NCBI GenBank assembly: GCA_028866335.1
Contig: JAGWIL010000087.1
Location: 1 to 6,760 of the forward strand
DNA from: Rhodospirillales bacterium
Lineage (GTDB): Bacteria; Pseudomonadota; Alphaproteobacteria; Acetobacterales; Acetobacteraceae
DNA length: 6,760 nucleotides
Reading direction: 5' to 3'
This document shows, one piece after another, positions 1 to 5,842 of the stretch (positions are counted from its first letter, which is position 1; each line of letters starts with the position of its first letter). Under the pieces are notes generated by a model. It was not told the origin of the DNA and ran no database searches. It saw only the letters and a list, made by a program, of their open reading frames with translations. The position numbers and the translations under genes are program-made.

Positions 1-681
1 GATGAGCTGCGTGCCGCCGGGCGGCAGGTTTACCTCGCCACCGGCCCGCACGACCGGCCGCCGCGCCGTTATCGCGGGCAGGATTTCGTCTGGTGGCTGG
101 GGGTTCTGGGCATGTGGGGTGCCACCGCCCCCGCACCCGGCACCGCACACGTAACAATTGCCGTCAGCGGCGCCAAAGGCGGCCATACGGTGGATTTCCG
201 CAATCTGGCGGCCAGTGGCATCACCCTGCTGGGCCGGGCGAGCGCGTTCAAAAATGGCGTGCTGCATTTCGATAACGATCTCGCCCGCAATATCGAAGCC
301 GGTGATGCCAATTACCTCGCCACGCTGAGGGCAGCGGATGATTACGTGGCGCGCGAAGGGCTGGACCTCCCGGAAGAGCCGGAAGCCCATATCATCGGCC
401 CGCTGCCGGATTGCGCGTTGAGCCCCATACTGGAGCTGGACTTGGCCAAGGCCAATATCACCACCATCCTCTGGGCCACCGGCTACGCGCTGGACTATAG
501 CTGGATGAAGATCAGCGTGTTCGACGAAAAAGGCGTGCCCCGGCACCATCGCGGTGTTTCAGAAGTGCCGGGCCTGTATTTCATTGGCCTGCCCTGGCTC
601 TCCAGCCGGGGGTCATCCTTCATCTGGGGCTGCTGGCGAGACGCGGGCTACCTCGCGGAGCAAATCGCCGCGCGGGGGTAG
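1..681 (+). CDS. flavin-containing monooxygenase-like FAD/NAD(P) oxidoreductase (3' part)
   Basis: The reading frame is open from base 1 to the TAG at 679-681, so this is the C-terminal ~226 residues of a longer protein whose N-terminal FAD-binding GxGxxG motif lies outside the window. The visible part begins DELRAAGRQVYLATG, followed by a PPRRYRGQDFVWWL stretch. I know this pattern from the COG2072 group, usually labelled 'putative flavoprotein involved in K+ transport' or CzcO-like. Near the end come the ILWATGYALDYSWM segment, matching the late ATG motif of flavin monooxygenases, and GLYFIGLPWLSSRGSSF, the typical closing segment before the final helix. The family couples NADPH to flavin-dependent oxidation of small organic substrates; the K+ transport label is historical and unsupported here. 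The substrate is unknown. The gene converges with the YqhA-family gene, and a long palindrome starts three bases after its stop. An internal ATG at 112 is not a start, because conserved coding sequence runs upstream of it. Confidence 0.88.
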   Translation, partial: DELRAAGRQVYLATGPHDRPPRRYRGQDFVWWLGVLGMWGATAPAPGTAHVTIAVSGAKGGHTVDFRNLAASGITLLGRASAFKNGVLHFDNDLARNIEAGDANYLATLRAADDYVAREGLDLPEEPEAHIIGPLPDCALSPILELDLAKANITTILWATGYALDYSWMKISVFDEKGVPRHHRGVSEVPGLYFIGLPWLSSRGSSFIWGCWRDAGYLAEQIAARG

Positions 682-683
682 GT

Positions 684-824
684 GAGGCTACTTCAGAAGT
701 CGCTCTGGTGAGTCTTCAAGTGGTGATTTTTGAGCACTGGAGCGCAGCGTACTCCAGTACGTGAGCACCGGAGCACAGGAAATAGCCGCTTGAAGGCCGC
801 AGGGTAGACGTATGAAATAGCCTC
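684..824. repeat. ~141-bp imperfect palindromic element between convergent genes
   Basis: The outer arms 684-701 and 807-824 match in inverted orientation at 15 of 18 positions and begin with GAGGCTA / TAGCCTC. Further in, CTTCAAG (714-720) pairs exactly with CTTGAAG (789-795), and pairing continues through most of 722-729 with 780-787. The centre holds a smaller hairpin, ACTGGAG (736-742) with CTCCAGT (752-758), or alternatively CGTACT/AGTACG around a CC loop (748-761). It also holds a 15-bp near direct repeat (732-746 and 763-777, two mismatches). The element occupies the whole space between the stop at 681 and the stop codon of the minus-strand gene at 824-826. No protein is encoded. It could be a MITE or REP-like dispersed element, and as RNA it could terminate transcription from either side. 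No clear target-site duplication is visible; both flanks contain TAG, but this may be only the stop codon. Confidence 0.72.
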
Positions 825-1324
825 TAGTGCTTCCCCTCCACCCTGTCCGTTATCGCCAGCAGCAGGGAAACCACGGCAAACCCCAGCACAATGCCAAGCT
901 GCCACATCAAATCCCTGTCTGTCTCGTTGCTGATATCCAGGAAGCTCCGCAGCAATTGCACCGCCGCGATCACGGTGATGGAAGATAGCAATTTCAGCTT
1001 CAGCCCCGCGAAATCAATCCGCGACATCCATTCCGGGCGCGGATCACTCTGGCTGAACTCCACCCGGCGCACAAAGTTTTCATAGCCGGAAATAATCACC
1101 AGCACGACGAGATTGGCGGTGAGCGAAAGGTCGATCAGCGAAAGCGTAAACAGCAGCAGCGCGGTTTCACTCATCGCCCCGATCATCGGTATAACGTGAA
1201 CAATTTCGCCCACGAAATACACCACCAGCACCGCCAGCAGAAACAGCAGGCAAAGATAAATCGGCACAATAACCCAGCGCCCACCGAAGATAATGGCTTC
1301 GAGAATGCGGATGACCGGGTTCAT
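824..1324 (-). CDS. YqhA family (UPF0114/TIGR00645) inner-membrane protein
   Basis: This 166-residue protein matches the usual length of the YqhA/UPF0114 family (E. coli YqhA is about 164) and follows it along its whole length. Conserved landmarks are GRWVIVPIYL (15-24), EIVHVIP (40-46), the SLIDLSL segment (62-68), SGYENF (79-84), LLRSFLD (124-130) and a terminal DR (160-161). Four hydrophobic segments are visible, at about 18-38, 55-78, 110-126 and 140-158, with a polar loop at about 86-105 between the second and third. It should therefore sit in the cytoplasmic membrane. The family has no well-established function, and I do not assign one. An AGGAG ribosome site (1332-1336) lies seven bases before the ATG. 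The gene begins 63 bases after the ychF stop on the same strand and could be the last gene of that operon or have its own promoter. Its stop codon abuts the palindromic element. Confidence 0.9.
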   Translation of the reverse strand: MNPVIRILEAIIFGGRWVIVPIYLCLLFLLAVLVVYFVGEIVHVIPMIGAMSETALLLFTLSLIDLSLTANLVVLVIISGYENFVRRVEFSQSDPRPEWMSRIDFAGLKLKLLSSITVIAAVQLLRSFLDISNETDRDLMWQLGIVLGFAVVSLLLAITDRVEGKH

Positions 1325-1331
1325 GCTCTAG

Positions 1332-1336
1332 CTCCT
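1332..1336 (-). promoter_or_regulatory. ribosome binding site of the YqhA-family gene
   Basis: AGGAG on the minus strand, seven bases ahead of the ATG at 1322-1324. It fixes the start of the YqhA-family gene. Confidence 0.75.
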
Positions 1337-1387
1337 GTTTTTCTAAACCCGTTATGGTGGGCAAGGCAGCTTGGCCGCCAGAACAGG

Positions 1388-2482
1388 TTATACGTTAAAG
1401 CGAAATAGCAGTACGTCCCCGTCCTTCACCACATATTCCTTGCCCTCAATCCGTAGCTTGCCCGCGTCCCGTGCCCCGGCTTCGCCTTTGCCCGCCACAT
1501 AATCGTCATAGGCAATTGTTTCCGCCGCAATAAACCCGCGCTCGAAATCCCCATGGATAACACCCGCCGCCCCCGGCCCTTTGGTGCCTTTAATAATTGT
1601 CCAGGCCCGCGTTTCCTTCGGGCCGACCGTGAAATACGTAATCAACCCCAAAAGTCCGTAACCAGCGCGGATAATCCTATCCAGCCCGGAATCCTCCAAC
1701 CCCAGATCGCCTAAAAACCCGGCGCGGTCTTCCTCCGGCAACTGGCTCACCTCGGCCTCAATCGCCGCTGAAATAACCACATGCGCGGCACCCTGCGCCT
1801 TCGCCATCTCCGCCACGCGGTCAGCCTGCGCGTTGCCAGTGGCCGCCGCACCCTCCTCCACATTGCACACATAAAGCACAGGCTTGGAGGTCAGCAGATT
1901 CAGCCGCCGCACGGCCTCTTCCTCACCTTTGGGAATCACCGCCCGTACGGGCGTGCCCGCCTCCAGTGCTTTTATCAGCGGCTCCACCAGCTCCAACTCC
2001 GCCGCCGCCAGCTTGTCGTTGCTCTTGGCTTTTTTCTGCAACATCGGCACGCGCTTGGTCAGGCTTTCCAAATCCGCCAGCATCAGCTCGGTCTCCACCG
2101 TCTCCGCATCGCGGATCGGGTCCACCGAGCCCTCCACATGGGTCACGTCGTCATCCTCGAAGCAGCGCAGCACATGCACAATCGCATCCACCTCGCGGAT
2201 ATTCGCCAGAAACTGGTTGCCCAGCCCCTCGCCCTTGGAAGCCCCGCGCACCAGCCCGGCAATATCCACAAACTCCAGGCTCGTCGGCACAATCTTCTGG
2301 CTCTTGCCAATCTCCGCCAGCACGCCCAGCCGCTTATCCGGCACCGCCACGCGGCCCACATTCGGCTCAATGGTGCAAAACGGGTAATTCGCCGCCTGTG
2401 CGGCCACCGTCGCGGTAAGCGCGTTGAACAGAGTGGATTTGCCAACATTCGGCAGGCCCACAATCCCGCAATTAAAACCCAT
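1388..2482 (-). CDS. ychF: redox-regulated ribosome-binding ATPase YchF
   Basis: This 364-residue protein is a full-length YchF/OLA1, an Obg-related P-loop NTPase that hydrolyses ATP rather than GTP and associates with ribosomes in the cytoplasm. The N-terminal G domain shows the Walker A motif GLPNVGKST (9-17), a switch region around NYPFCTIEPN (32-41), and DIAG (73-76) followed by LVRGASKGEGLGN. The usual GTP-specificity motif NKxD is replaced by NVEE (207-210), the change that gives this family its ATP preference. A charged helical coiled-coil insert lies at about 125-175. The C-terminal TGS-like domain begins near 280 (LITYFTVGPKETRAWTI) and ends DGDVLLFRFNV, as in the family. In E. coli the protein is linked to oxidative-stress responses. 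The ATG at 2480-2482 overlaps the pth stop by one base (TAATG), with GGGGAG eight bases upstream, suggesting translational coupling to pth. Confidence 0.97.
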   Translation of the reverse strand: MGFNCGIVGLPNVGKSTLFNALTATVAAQAANYPFCTIEPNVGRVAVPDKRLGVLAEIGKSQKIVPTSLEFVDIAGLVRGASKGEGLGNQFLANIREVDAIVHVLRCFEDDDVTHVEGSVDPIRDAETVETELMLADLESLTKRVPMLQKKAKSNDKLAAAELELVEPLIKALEAGTPVRAVIPKGEEEAVRRLNLLTSKPVLYVCNVEEGAAATGNAQADRVAEMAKAQGAAHVVISAAIEAEVSQLPEEDRAGFLGDLGLEDSGLDRIIRAGYGLLGLITYFTVGPKETRAWTIIKGTKGPGAAGVIHGDFERGFIAAETIAYDDYVAGKGEAGARDAGKLRIEGKEYVVKDGDVLLFRFNV

Positions 2483-3060
2483 TATCTCTGCTCCCCGCTC
2501 CCCCGCGCAATGCGGGTCATGAAATCCTCTGGCCGCCCTTCGGCCAGCAACGCGGCGTCATCCGCCACCGCCCCCAGCAATGGCTCCAGCCAGTCCTTGT
2601 CCGCCTTGGAAAAATCCCCCAGCACGTGGCCTGTCACCCGGTCTTTGTCTCCAGGGTGGCCAATGCCCAGCCGCACCCGCCAGTAATCTGGGGTGGCAAG
2701 GTGCCTGTCCGTACTGCGCAACCCGTTATGCCCGGCATTGCCGCCGCCTTTCTTCACCCGAAGCTTTCCGGGTGCCAAGTCCAGCTCGTCATGGAATAAG
2801 GTAATCTGCTCCGGGGCAATTTTATAAAAGCTCGCCGCGGCCTGCACCGCCTCACCGGATAAATTCATGTAAGTCATCGGTTTCAGCAGCAAAATCTTCT
2901 GCGTGCCAACCCTGCCCTCTGCGGCCAGCCCCTTAAACCGGGGCTTCCAGGGGGAAAATCCGTGGCGGGCAGCAATCGCCTCCACGGCCATAAAACCGAT
3001 ATTATGGCGGTGCCGCGCCATGCCTGGTTCTGGGTTGCCTAGTCCTACCCAAAGCAGCAT
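2482..3060 (-). CDS. pth: peptidyl-tRNA hydrolase
   Basis: This 192-residue cytoplasmic enzyme cleaves the ester bond of peptidyl-tRNAs released from stalled ribosomes, freeing tRNA for reuse. It is normally essential in bacteria. The bacterial Pth1 signature is complete. VGLGNPEPG (5-13) carries Asn9. HRHNIGF (17-23) carries the catalytic His19. KPMTYMNLSG (60-69) carries Asn66, FHDELD (89-94) carries Asp91, and GGGNAGHNGLRS (105-116) carries Asn112. These correspond to E. coli His20, Asn10, Asn68, Asp93 and Asn114. Length is normal for the family. The gene begins 19 bases after the rplY stop, and this gap contains no recognisable Shine-Dalgarno sequence, so translation may depend on ribosomes finishing rplY. 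At its 3' end the TAA shares a base with the ychF ATG. The rplY-pth-ychF order is common in Proteobacteria and supports the calls. Confidence 0.97.
   Translation of the reverse strand: MLLWVGLGNPEPGMARHRHNIGFMAVEAIAARHGFSPWKPRFKGLAAEGRVGTQKILLLKPMTYMNLSGEAVQAAASFYKIAPEQITLFHDELDLAPGKLRVKKGGGNAGHNGLRSTDRHLATPDYWRVRLGIGHPGDKDRVTGHVLGDFSKADKDWLEPLLGAVADDAALLAEGRPEDFMTRIARGSGEQR
2491..2496 (-). promoter_or_regulatory. ribosome binding site of ychF, inside the pth 3' end
   Basis: GGGGAG on the minus strand lies eight bases before the ychF ATG and within the last codons of pth. Together with the TAATG overlap it supports coupled translation and the chosen ychF start. Confidence 0.65.
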
Positions 3061-3079
3061 GGCGCGGCTAGTTCAATCG

Positions 3080-3733
3080 TTACTTCTTGCCGCCCGCTTT
3101 CTTGCCACCCTTGGCGGCAGCAGCGGCAAGCGCGGCGGCGGCCTCAGCAGCCAGCTGCTCGGCGGAAACCAGCGGCGGCGCGATGGTCGCAATCACGAAG
3201 TCACGGCCCGTGATCACCGGCTTGCAGTGCTCAGCGCCCTGCAAATCGTGCCAGCGCACGTTGTCGTTAATGTCCAGCTTGGCGAGGTCGATCTCGAACC
3301 GCTCGGGGATATGGTCGGCATCCACCACCACATCCACTTTGTGGCGCACCACGTTCAGCACGCCGCCACGCTTCAGGCCGGGGCTGGTGCCTTCGTTCAT
3401 GAAGTGCACGGCAACAGTCACCTTCACCGGCTCACCGGCCACAAGGCGCTGAAAATCCACATGCTCGGGCTGGTCGGTCACGGGGTGGAAAGACACATCG
3501 CGCATCAGCGCACGGGTCTTGTTGCCAGCCACGTCAATCTCATACAAGCGCGAGCGCCAACCGCCACGCTTCAGCTCTTTCATCACGATGCGCGGGTCCA
3601 GCGCAATCAGCGCAGGCTCCTGCTTCGCACCATAAATCACGGCGGGCACTTTGCCCTCACGCCTCGTCGCTCGCGCCACCCCCTTGCCGGCACGCGAACG
3701 CGCAGAGGCCTCAATCACATCAAAATTGGCCAT
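3080..3733 (-). CDS. rplY: 50S ribosomal protein L25/general stress protein Ctc
   Basis: This is the long, two-domain form of L25 (Ctc/TL5 type), which binds 5S rRNA in the central protuberance of the large ribosomal subunit. With the start chosen here it has 217 residues. The N-terminal RNA-binding domain opens with [19 protein letters not shown] (about 9-27) followed by KVPAVIYG (28-35), a strong family signature. The C-terminal beta domain covers about 95-185 and includes the [19 protein letters not shown] region. An Ala/Lys-rich tail ends GGKKAGGKK, typical of alphaproteobacterial members. I chose the ATG at 3731-3733 because a GGAG (3740-3743) lies six bases upstream. The in-frame ATG at 3743-3745 overlaps that GGAG, has no ribosome site of its own, and would add MERK ahead of the family's usual MA start. 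It is the first gene of the minus-strand block, with a hairpin in its leader. Confidence 0.95.
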   Translation of the reverse strand: MANFDVIEASARSRAGKGVARATRREGKVPAVIYGAKQEPALIALDPRIVMKELKRGGWRSRLYEIDVAGNKTRALMRDVSFHPVTDQPEHVDFQRLVAGEPVKVTVAVHFMNEGTSPGLKRGGVLNVVRHKVDVVVDADHIPERFEIDLAKLDINDNVRWHDLQGAEHCKPVITGRDFVIATIAPPLVSAEQLAAEAAAALAAAAAKGGKKAGGKK

Positions 3734-3739
3734 TTTACG

Positions 3740-3743
3740 CTCC
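3740..3743 (-). promoter_or_regulatory. ribosome binding site deciding the rplY start
   Basis: GGAG on the minus strand, six bases before the ATG at 3731-3733. It overlaps the upstream in-frame ATG (ATGGAG), which argues against using that codon as the start. Confidence 0.7.
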
Positions 3744-3754
3744 ATATAAACAAT

Positions 3755-3780
3755 AAAAGCCGGCCTCCAGGGGTGCCGGC
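3755..3780 (-). terminator. terminator-like hairpin in the rplY leader
   Basis: Read on the minus strand, GCCGGC (3775-3780) and a second GCCGGC (3759-3764) pair perfectly around a 10-base loop and are followed at once by TTTTATTGTTT. This is the form of a rho-independent terminator, but it sits only about 15 bases upstream of the rplY ribosome site. On the plus strand no T tract follows. It could attenuate rplY transcription, act as a protective 5' leader hairpin, or be the terminator of a gene that once lay upstream. The structure is clear; its role is inference. Confidence 0.55.
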
Positions 3781-3788
3781 GGGCAGGG

Positions 3789-3818
3789 TTTATCCGGTTT
3801 TCAACACCATTTCAACAA
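3789..3818 (-). promoter_or_regulatory. candidate rplY operon promoter (weak)
   Basis: On the minus strand, TTGTTG (3813-3818) and GATAAA (3789-3794) are 18 bases apart. TTGAAA (3810-3815) is an alternative -35 at only 15 bases. A start near 3782 would put the GCCGGC hairpin at the very 5' end of the transcript. Neither box is a close match, so this rests mainly on position. Confidence 0.28.
3799..3817. repeat. two 8-bp direct repeats, TGTTGAAA on the minus strand
   Basis: TTTCAACA occurs at 3799-3806 and 3810-3817, that is 11 bp apart or about one helical turn. Both lie in the divergent space between rplY and the nitrilase-family gene. Helical spacing is what a dimeric regulator site would show, but two short repeats can occur by chance. 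Confidence 0.4.
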
Positions 3819-3845
3819 GCCACAACAGGTGCTACGCTGCCATGC

Positions 3846-4634
3846 ATGAAGCTGGCACTTTATCAGGGCCCAGGCGCGTTCAACAATCCGCAGGCGGGGT
3901 TCACCCATTTGCGTGAACAAGCCGTGCGGGCCAAGGCGCAGGGGGCGGATGTTCTGCTGCTGCCGGAAATGTATCTCTCGGGCTATAACCTCACCCCGCA
4001 GGACGCCCAGCGCCATGCCATAACGCAGGCTGGCCTTGCCCCCGCGCAGGAAATCGCCCGGTCCCTCAACCTCGCTCTGGTCTTCGGCTACCCGGAGAAA
4101 CATGGCGGCGGCATCGCCAATTCCGCCGTGCTCATCGGGCCGGATGGCGCCATTCTGCTGAATTACCGCAAGGCCCATCTCTTCGGCCCCATGGAGCGCG
4201 AGATATTCAAGGAAACCGGCTCGGAATTTCCTGTGGCGGCCCTGCACGGGCAAAAAATCGGCCTGCTCATCTGCTACGACATTGAATTTCCTGAAGCAGC
4301 GCGCCGCCTCGCTTTGGCGGGCGCGGATATCATCCTCATCCCCACCGCCCTGTCCGAACCTTATGAAGGCGTGCCCACCCATATCATTCCCGCACGGGCT
4401 TACGAAAACCAGGTCTATATCGCTTATGCCAATCATTCCGGCGAGGAAAACGGGCTGAGCTATATCGGGCTTTCCAACATCTGCGGCCCGGATGGCGCGC
4501 GGCTGGCCATGGCAGGTGCCGCCGAGGAAATGCTCTTCGCTGAAACCAACACCGCCCACCATGTGGCGGTGCGCCAGGCCGACAAATTCCTGCAAGACCG
4601 CCGGGCGGATATTTACGGCCAACTTAACGGCTGA
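3846..4634 (+). CDS. carbon-nitrogen hydrolase (nitrilase superfamily) family protein
   Basis: This 262-residue protein is a complete single-domain nitrilase-superfamily enzyme, a group that hydrolyses C-N bonds of amides, N-carbamoyl compounds or, more rarely, nitriles. The Glu-Lys-Cys catalytic triad is intact: Glu41 in LLLPEMYLSGY (37-47), Lys109 in NYRKAHLFG (106-114) and Cys143 in GLLICYDIEFPEAAR (139-153). Glu117, in GPMEREIF, fits the extra conserved glutamate of the family. There is no signal peptide, so it should be cytoplasmic. Length and the NYRKAHLFGPMER stretch look more like the amidase branches (for example stereoselective amidases) than true nitrilases, but the substrate cannot be settled here. 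No strong ribosome site precedes the ATG at 3846; only a weak AGG-containing stretch lies upstream. The stop overlaps the ATG of the next hydrolase by one base (TGATG), so the two form a coupled pair. Confidence 0.92.
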   Translation: MKLALYQGPGAFNNPQAGFTHLREQAVRAKAQGADVLLLPEMYLSGYNLTPQDAQRHAITQAGLAPAQEIARSLNLALVFGYPEKHGGGIANSAVLIGPDGAILLNYRKAHLFGPMEREIFKETGSEFPVAALHGQKIGLLICYDIEFPEAARRLALAGADIILIPTALSEPYEGVPTHIIPARAYENQVYIAYANHSGEENGLSYIGLSNICGPDGARLAMAGAAEEMLFAETNTAHHVAVRQADKFLQDRRADIYGQLNG

Positions 4635-5323
4635 TGGCCGCTTTCATCCTGGTGCCCGGCGCCTGGCACGGCGCCTGGTGCTGGGAATTTATCACCCCGC
4701 TGCTGGAAGCCGCCGGGCATCAGGTCACCACACTTGATCTCGATGATGCTCCATACGGCACCAACCCACTGCCACTCTGGGCCAAACAGATAGCCACCCT
4801 GGCCGAAGCAGCACCGGAACCCGTCATTCTTGTCGGCCATAGCCGTGGCGGACTGGTGATCAGCGAAGCGGCGGAACTGGTGCCGGGCAAAATCCGCAAG
4901 TTGGTCTATCTTTCCGGCTTTTTACTCCCCGCAGGGGAGAGCGTGGAAAGTGCCATGGCGAGGCCAGAGGCCGGAGGGGCTCCGAATTATCTGCGCGTAG
5001 CCCGGGGCCGTATGCTCGCCTTGGCGGCGGAAGCCGTTATTCCCCGTTTCTATTTTCTGGCTGCCCCTCATCTCGCCGCTGATGCAGCTAGCAGGGTGCA
5101 TCCGGAGCCTATGGGCACCTTTTCCGCCGCTGCCACGCCGCCTCCGGCGCATATCCCCCGCGTCTATATCGAATGTGCGCAGGACCAAGTGGTGCCGCTC
5201 GCCCTGCAACGCGCCATGCAGGCGCAACTGCCCTGCGCGCAGGTGTTCACCTTGCCCGCGGACCATTCGCCTTTCCTCTCGATGCCGGAACAACTCGCCA
5301 CCACCCTGTTGGCCACCCTCTGA
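4634..5323 (+). CDS. alpha/beta fold hydrolase
   Basis: This is a 229-residue single-domain alpha/beta hydrolase. Strand 1 and the oxyanion region read FILVPGAWHGAWCW (4-17). The nucleophile elbow is GHSRGG (68-73) with Ser70. The acid is most likely Asp184 in CAQDQVVPL, and the catalytic histidine His211 in ADHSPFLSMPEQL (209-221), so the triad is complete. The pattern of GAWHGAWCW, VGHSRGG and DHSPF..PEQL is that of the esterase group related to plant methylesterases and hydroxynitrile lyases (AB hydrolase_6 type), so an ester, thioester or lactone substrate is likely. The usual HG before the first tryptophan is PG here, a substitution also seen in relatives. There is no signal peptide. Its ATG (4634-4636) shares a base with the stop of the nitrilase-family gene, so both are probably translated from one message and may act on related compounds. 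Confidence 0.9.
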   Translation: MAAFILVPGAWHGAWCWEFITPLLEAAGHQVTTLDLDDAPYGTNPLPLWAKQIATLAEAAPEPVILVGHSRGGLVISEAAELVPGKIRKLVYLSGFLLPAGESVESAMARPEAGGAPNYLRVARGRMLALAAEAVIPRFYFLAAPHLAADAASRVHPEPMGTFSAAATPPPAHIPRVYIECAQDQVVPLALQRAMQAQLPCAQVFTLPADHSPFLSMPEQLATTLLATL

Positions 5324-5349
5324 AATTTCCGATGCGTTCCAGATAACAA

Positions 5350-5378
5350 TTGAACCGCTTTGCGGCATTGCCCATACT
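5350..5378 (+). promoter_or_regulatory. candidate sigma-70-type promoter of the CBS gene
   Basis: TTGAAC (5350-5355) and CATACT (5373-5378) are separated by exactly 17 bases, each matching four of six consensus positions. Transcription would start near 5385, just ahead of the GGAGG ribosome site. This would make the CBS gene independent of the hydrolase pair. Confidence 0.42.
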
Positions 5379-5387
5379 GGAGAAAAC

Positions 5388-5392
5388 GGAGG
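5388..5392 (+). promoter_or_regulatory. ribosome binding site deciding the CBS gene start
   Basis: GGAGG, eight bases before the ATG at 5401. It supports that ATG over the in-frame TTG at 5350, which would add 17 residues unlike the family and lies within the candidate promoter. Confidence 0.85.
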
Positions 5393-5400
5393 AACGAAAA

Positions 5401-5832
5401 ATGCTTGTAAACACGATTCTGAAAAACAAGCCGCCAGGCTTCTTTTCCGTGACCCCCGCAACGCCTGTCAGCGGCGTTATCGACATTCTGGCCAAAAAGG
5501 GCATCGGTGCTGTGCTGGTGGTTGAAAATGGTGAGCTGGTCGGCATCCTCAGCGAGCGTGACATTGTGCGCAGCCTCTCCCGCTGTGCGGCGAAAACGCT
5601 GGAGCTTACCGCGGGGGATTTAATGACCCGCGAGCCCATCACCGCCACGCCGGAAACCACCACCGAGCAAGCCATGGAGATCATGACAGACCGGCATTTC
5701 CGCCATCTGCCGATCGTGGAAAACGGCAAGCTCGCCGGGCTGGTCAGCATCGGGGATGTGGTCAAGGCCCGCATCGACCAAAGCCAGCACGAGGTGGACA
5801 CACTCCGGGTTTACGTTGCCGGCAACGTATAG
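5401..5832 (+). CDS. CBS domain-containing protein
   Basis: This 143-residue protein consists almost entirely of a tandem CBS pair (Bateman module). CBS1 covers about 13-60: SVTPATPVSGVIDILAKKG leads to IGAVLVVENGELVGILSERD (35-54). CBS2 covers about 73-125: DLMTREPITATPETT (73-87) leads to HFRHLPIVENGKLAGLVSIG (99-118). Each ends in a Ser-x-x-Asp element, SERD (51-54) and SIGD (116-119), of the kind that contacts the ribose of bound adenine nucleotides (AMP, ADP, ATP or SAM) in such modules. No catalytic or transport domain is fused to it, so it is probably a stand-alone soluble sensor acting through a partner not visible here. Stand-alone proteins of this length are common in Alphaproteobacteria. 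A strong ribosome site, a plausible promoter and a downstream terminator suggest it is transcribed alone. Confidence 0.94.
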   Translation: MLVNTILKNKPPGFFSVTPATPVSGVIDILAKKGIGAVLVVENGELVGILSERDIVRSLSRCAAKTLELTAGDLMTREPITATPETTTEQAMEIMTDRHFRHLPIVENGKLAGLVSIGDVVKARIDQSQHEVDTLRVYVAGNV

Positions 5833-5842
5833 CCGCGCGCAC

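Noticed and set aside
1340..1387. Possible terminator between ychF and the YqhA-family gene
   Set aside because: GGCCAAG-CTGC-CTTGCC on the minus strand gives only a short stem with a bulge and no T tract follows, so it is not supported as a terminator.
1781..2686. Long plus-strand open frame (about 301 codons) opposite ychF and pth
   Set aside because: It lies antisense to two unmistakable conserved genes, is rich in Arg, His and Leu as expected from a high-GC shadow frame, spans the ychF/pth junction and resembles no family.
3734..3745. Upstream in-frame ATG for rplY at 3743-3745
   Set aside because: It overlaps the GGAG ribosome site of the downstream ATG, has no site of its own, and would add four residues not typical of L25.
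2903..3916. Long plus-strand open frame (about 337 codons) opposite pth and rplY
   Set aside because: It is antisense to rplY and the start of pth, runs across the divergent control region into the hydrolase gene in another frame, and has no recognisable domain.
3801..4622. Minus-strand open frame (about 273 codons) opposite the nitrilase-family gene
   Set aside because: The plus strand carries a complete Glu-Lys-Cys triad enzyme here. The antisense product has no family features and no ribosome site.
4658..4684. Short direct repeat GGCGCCTGG twice, 12 bp apart
   Set aside because: It encodes the GAWHGAW motif of the alpha/beta hydrolase, a conserved protein feature, so no separate DNA function is needed.
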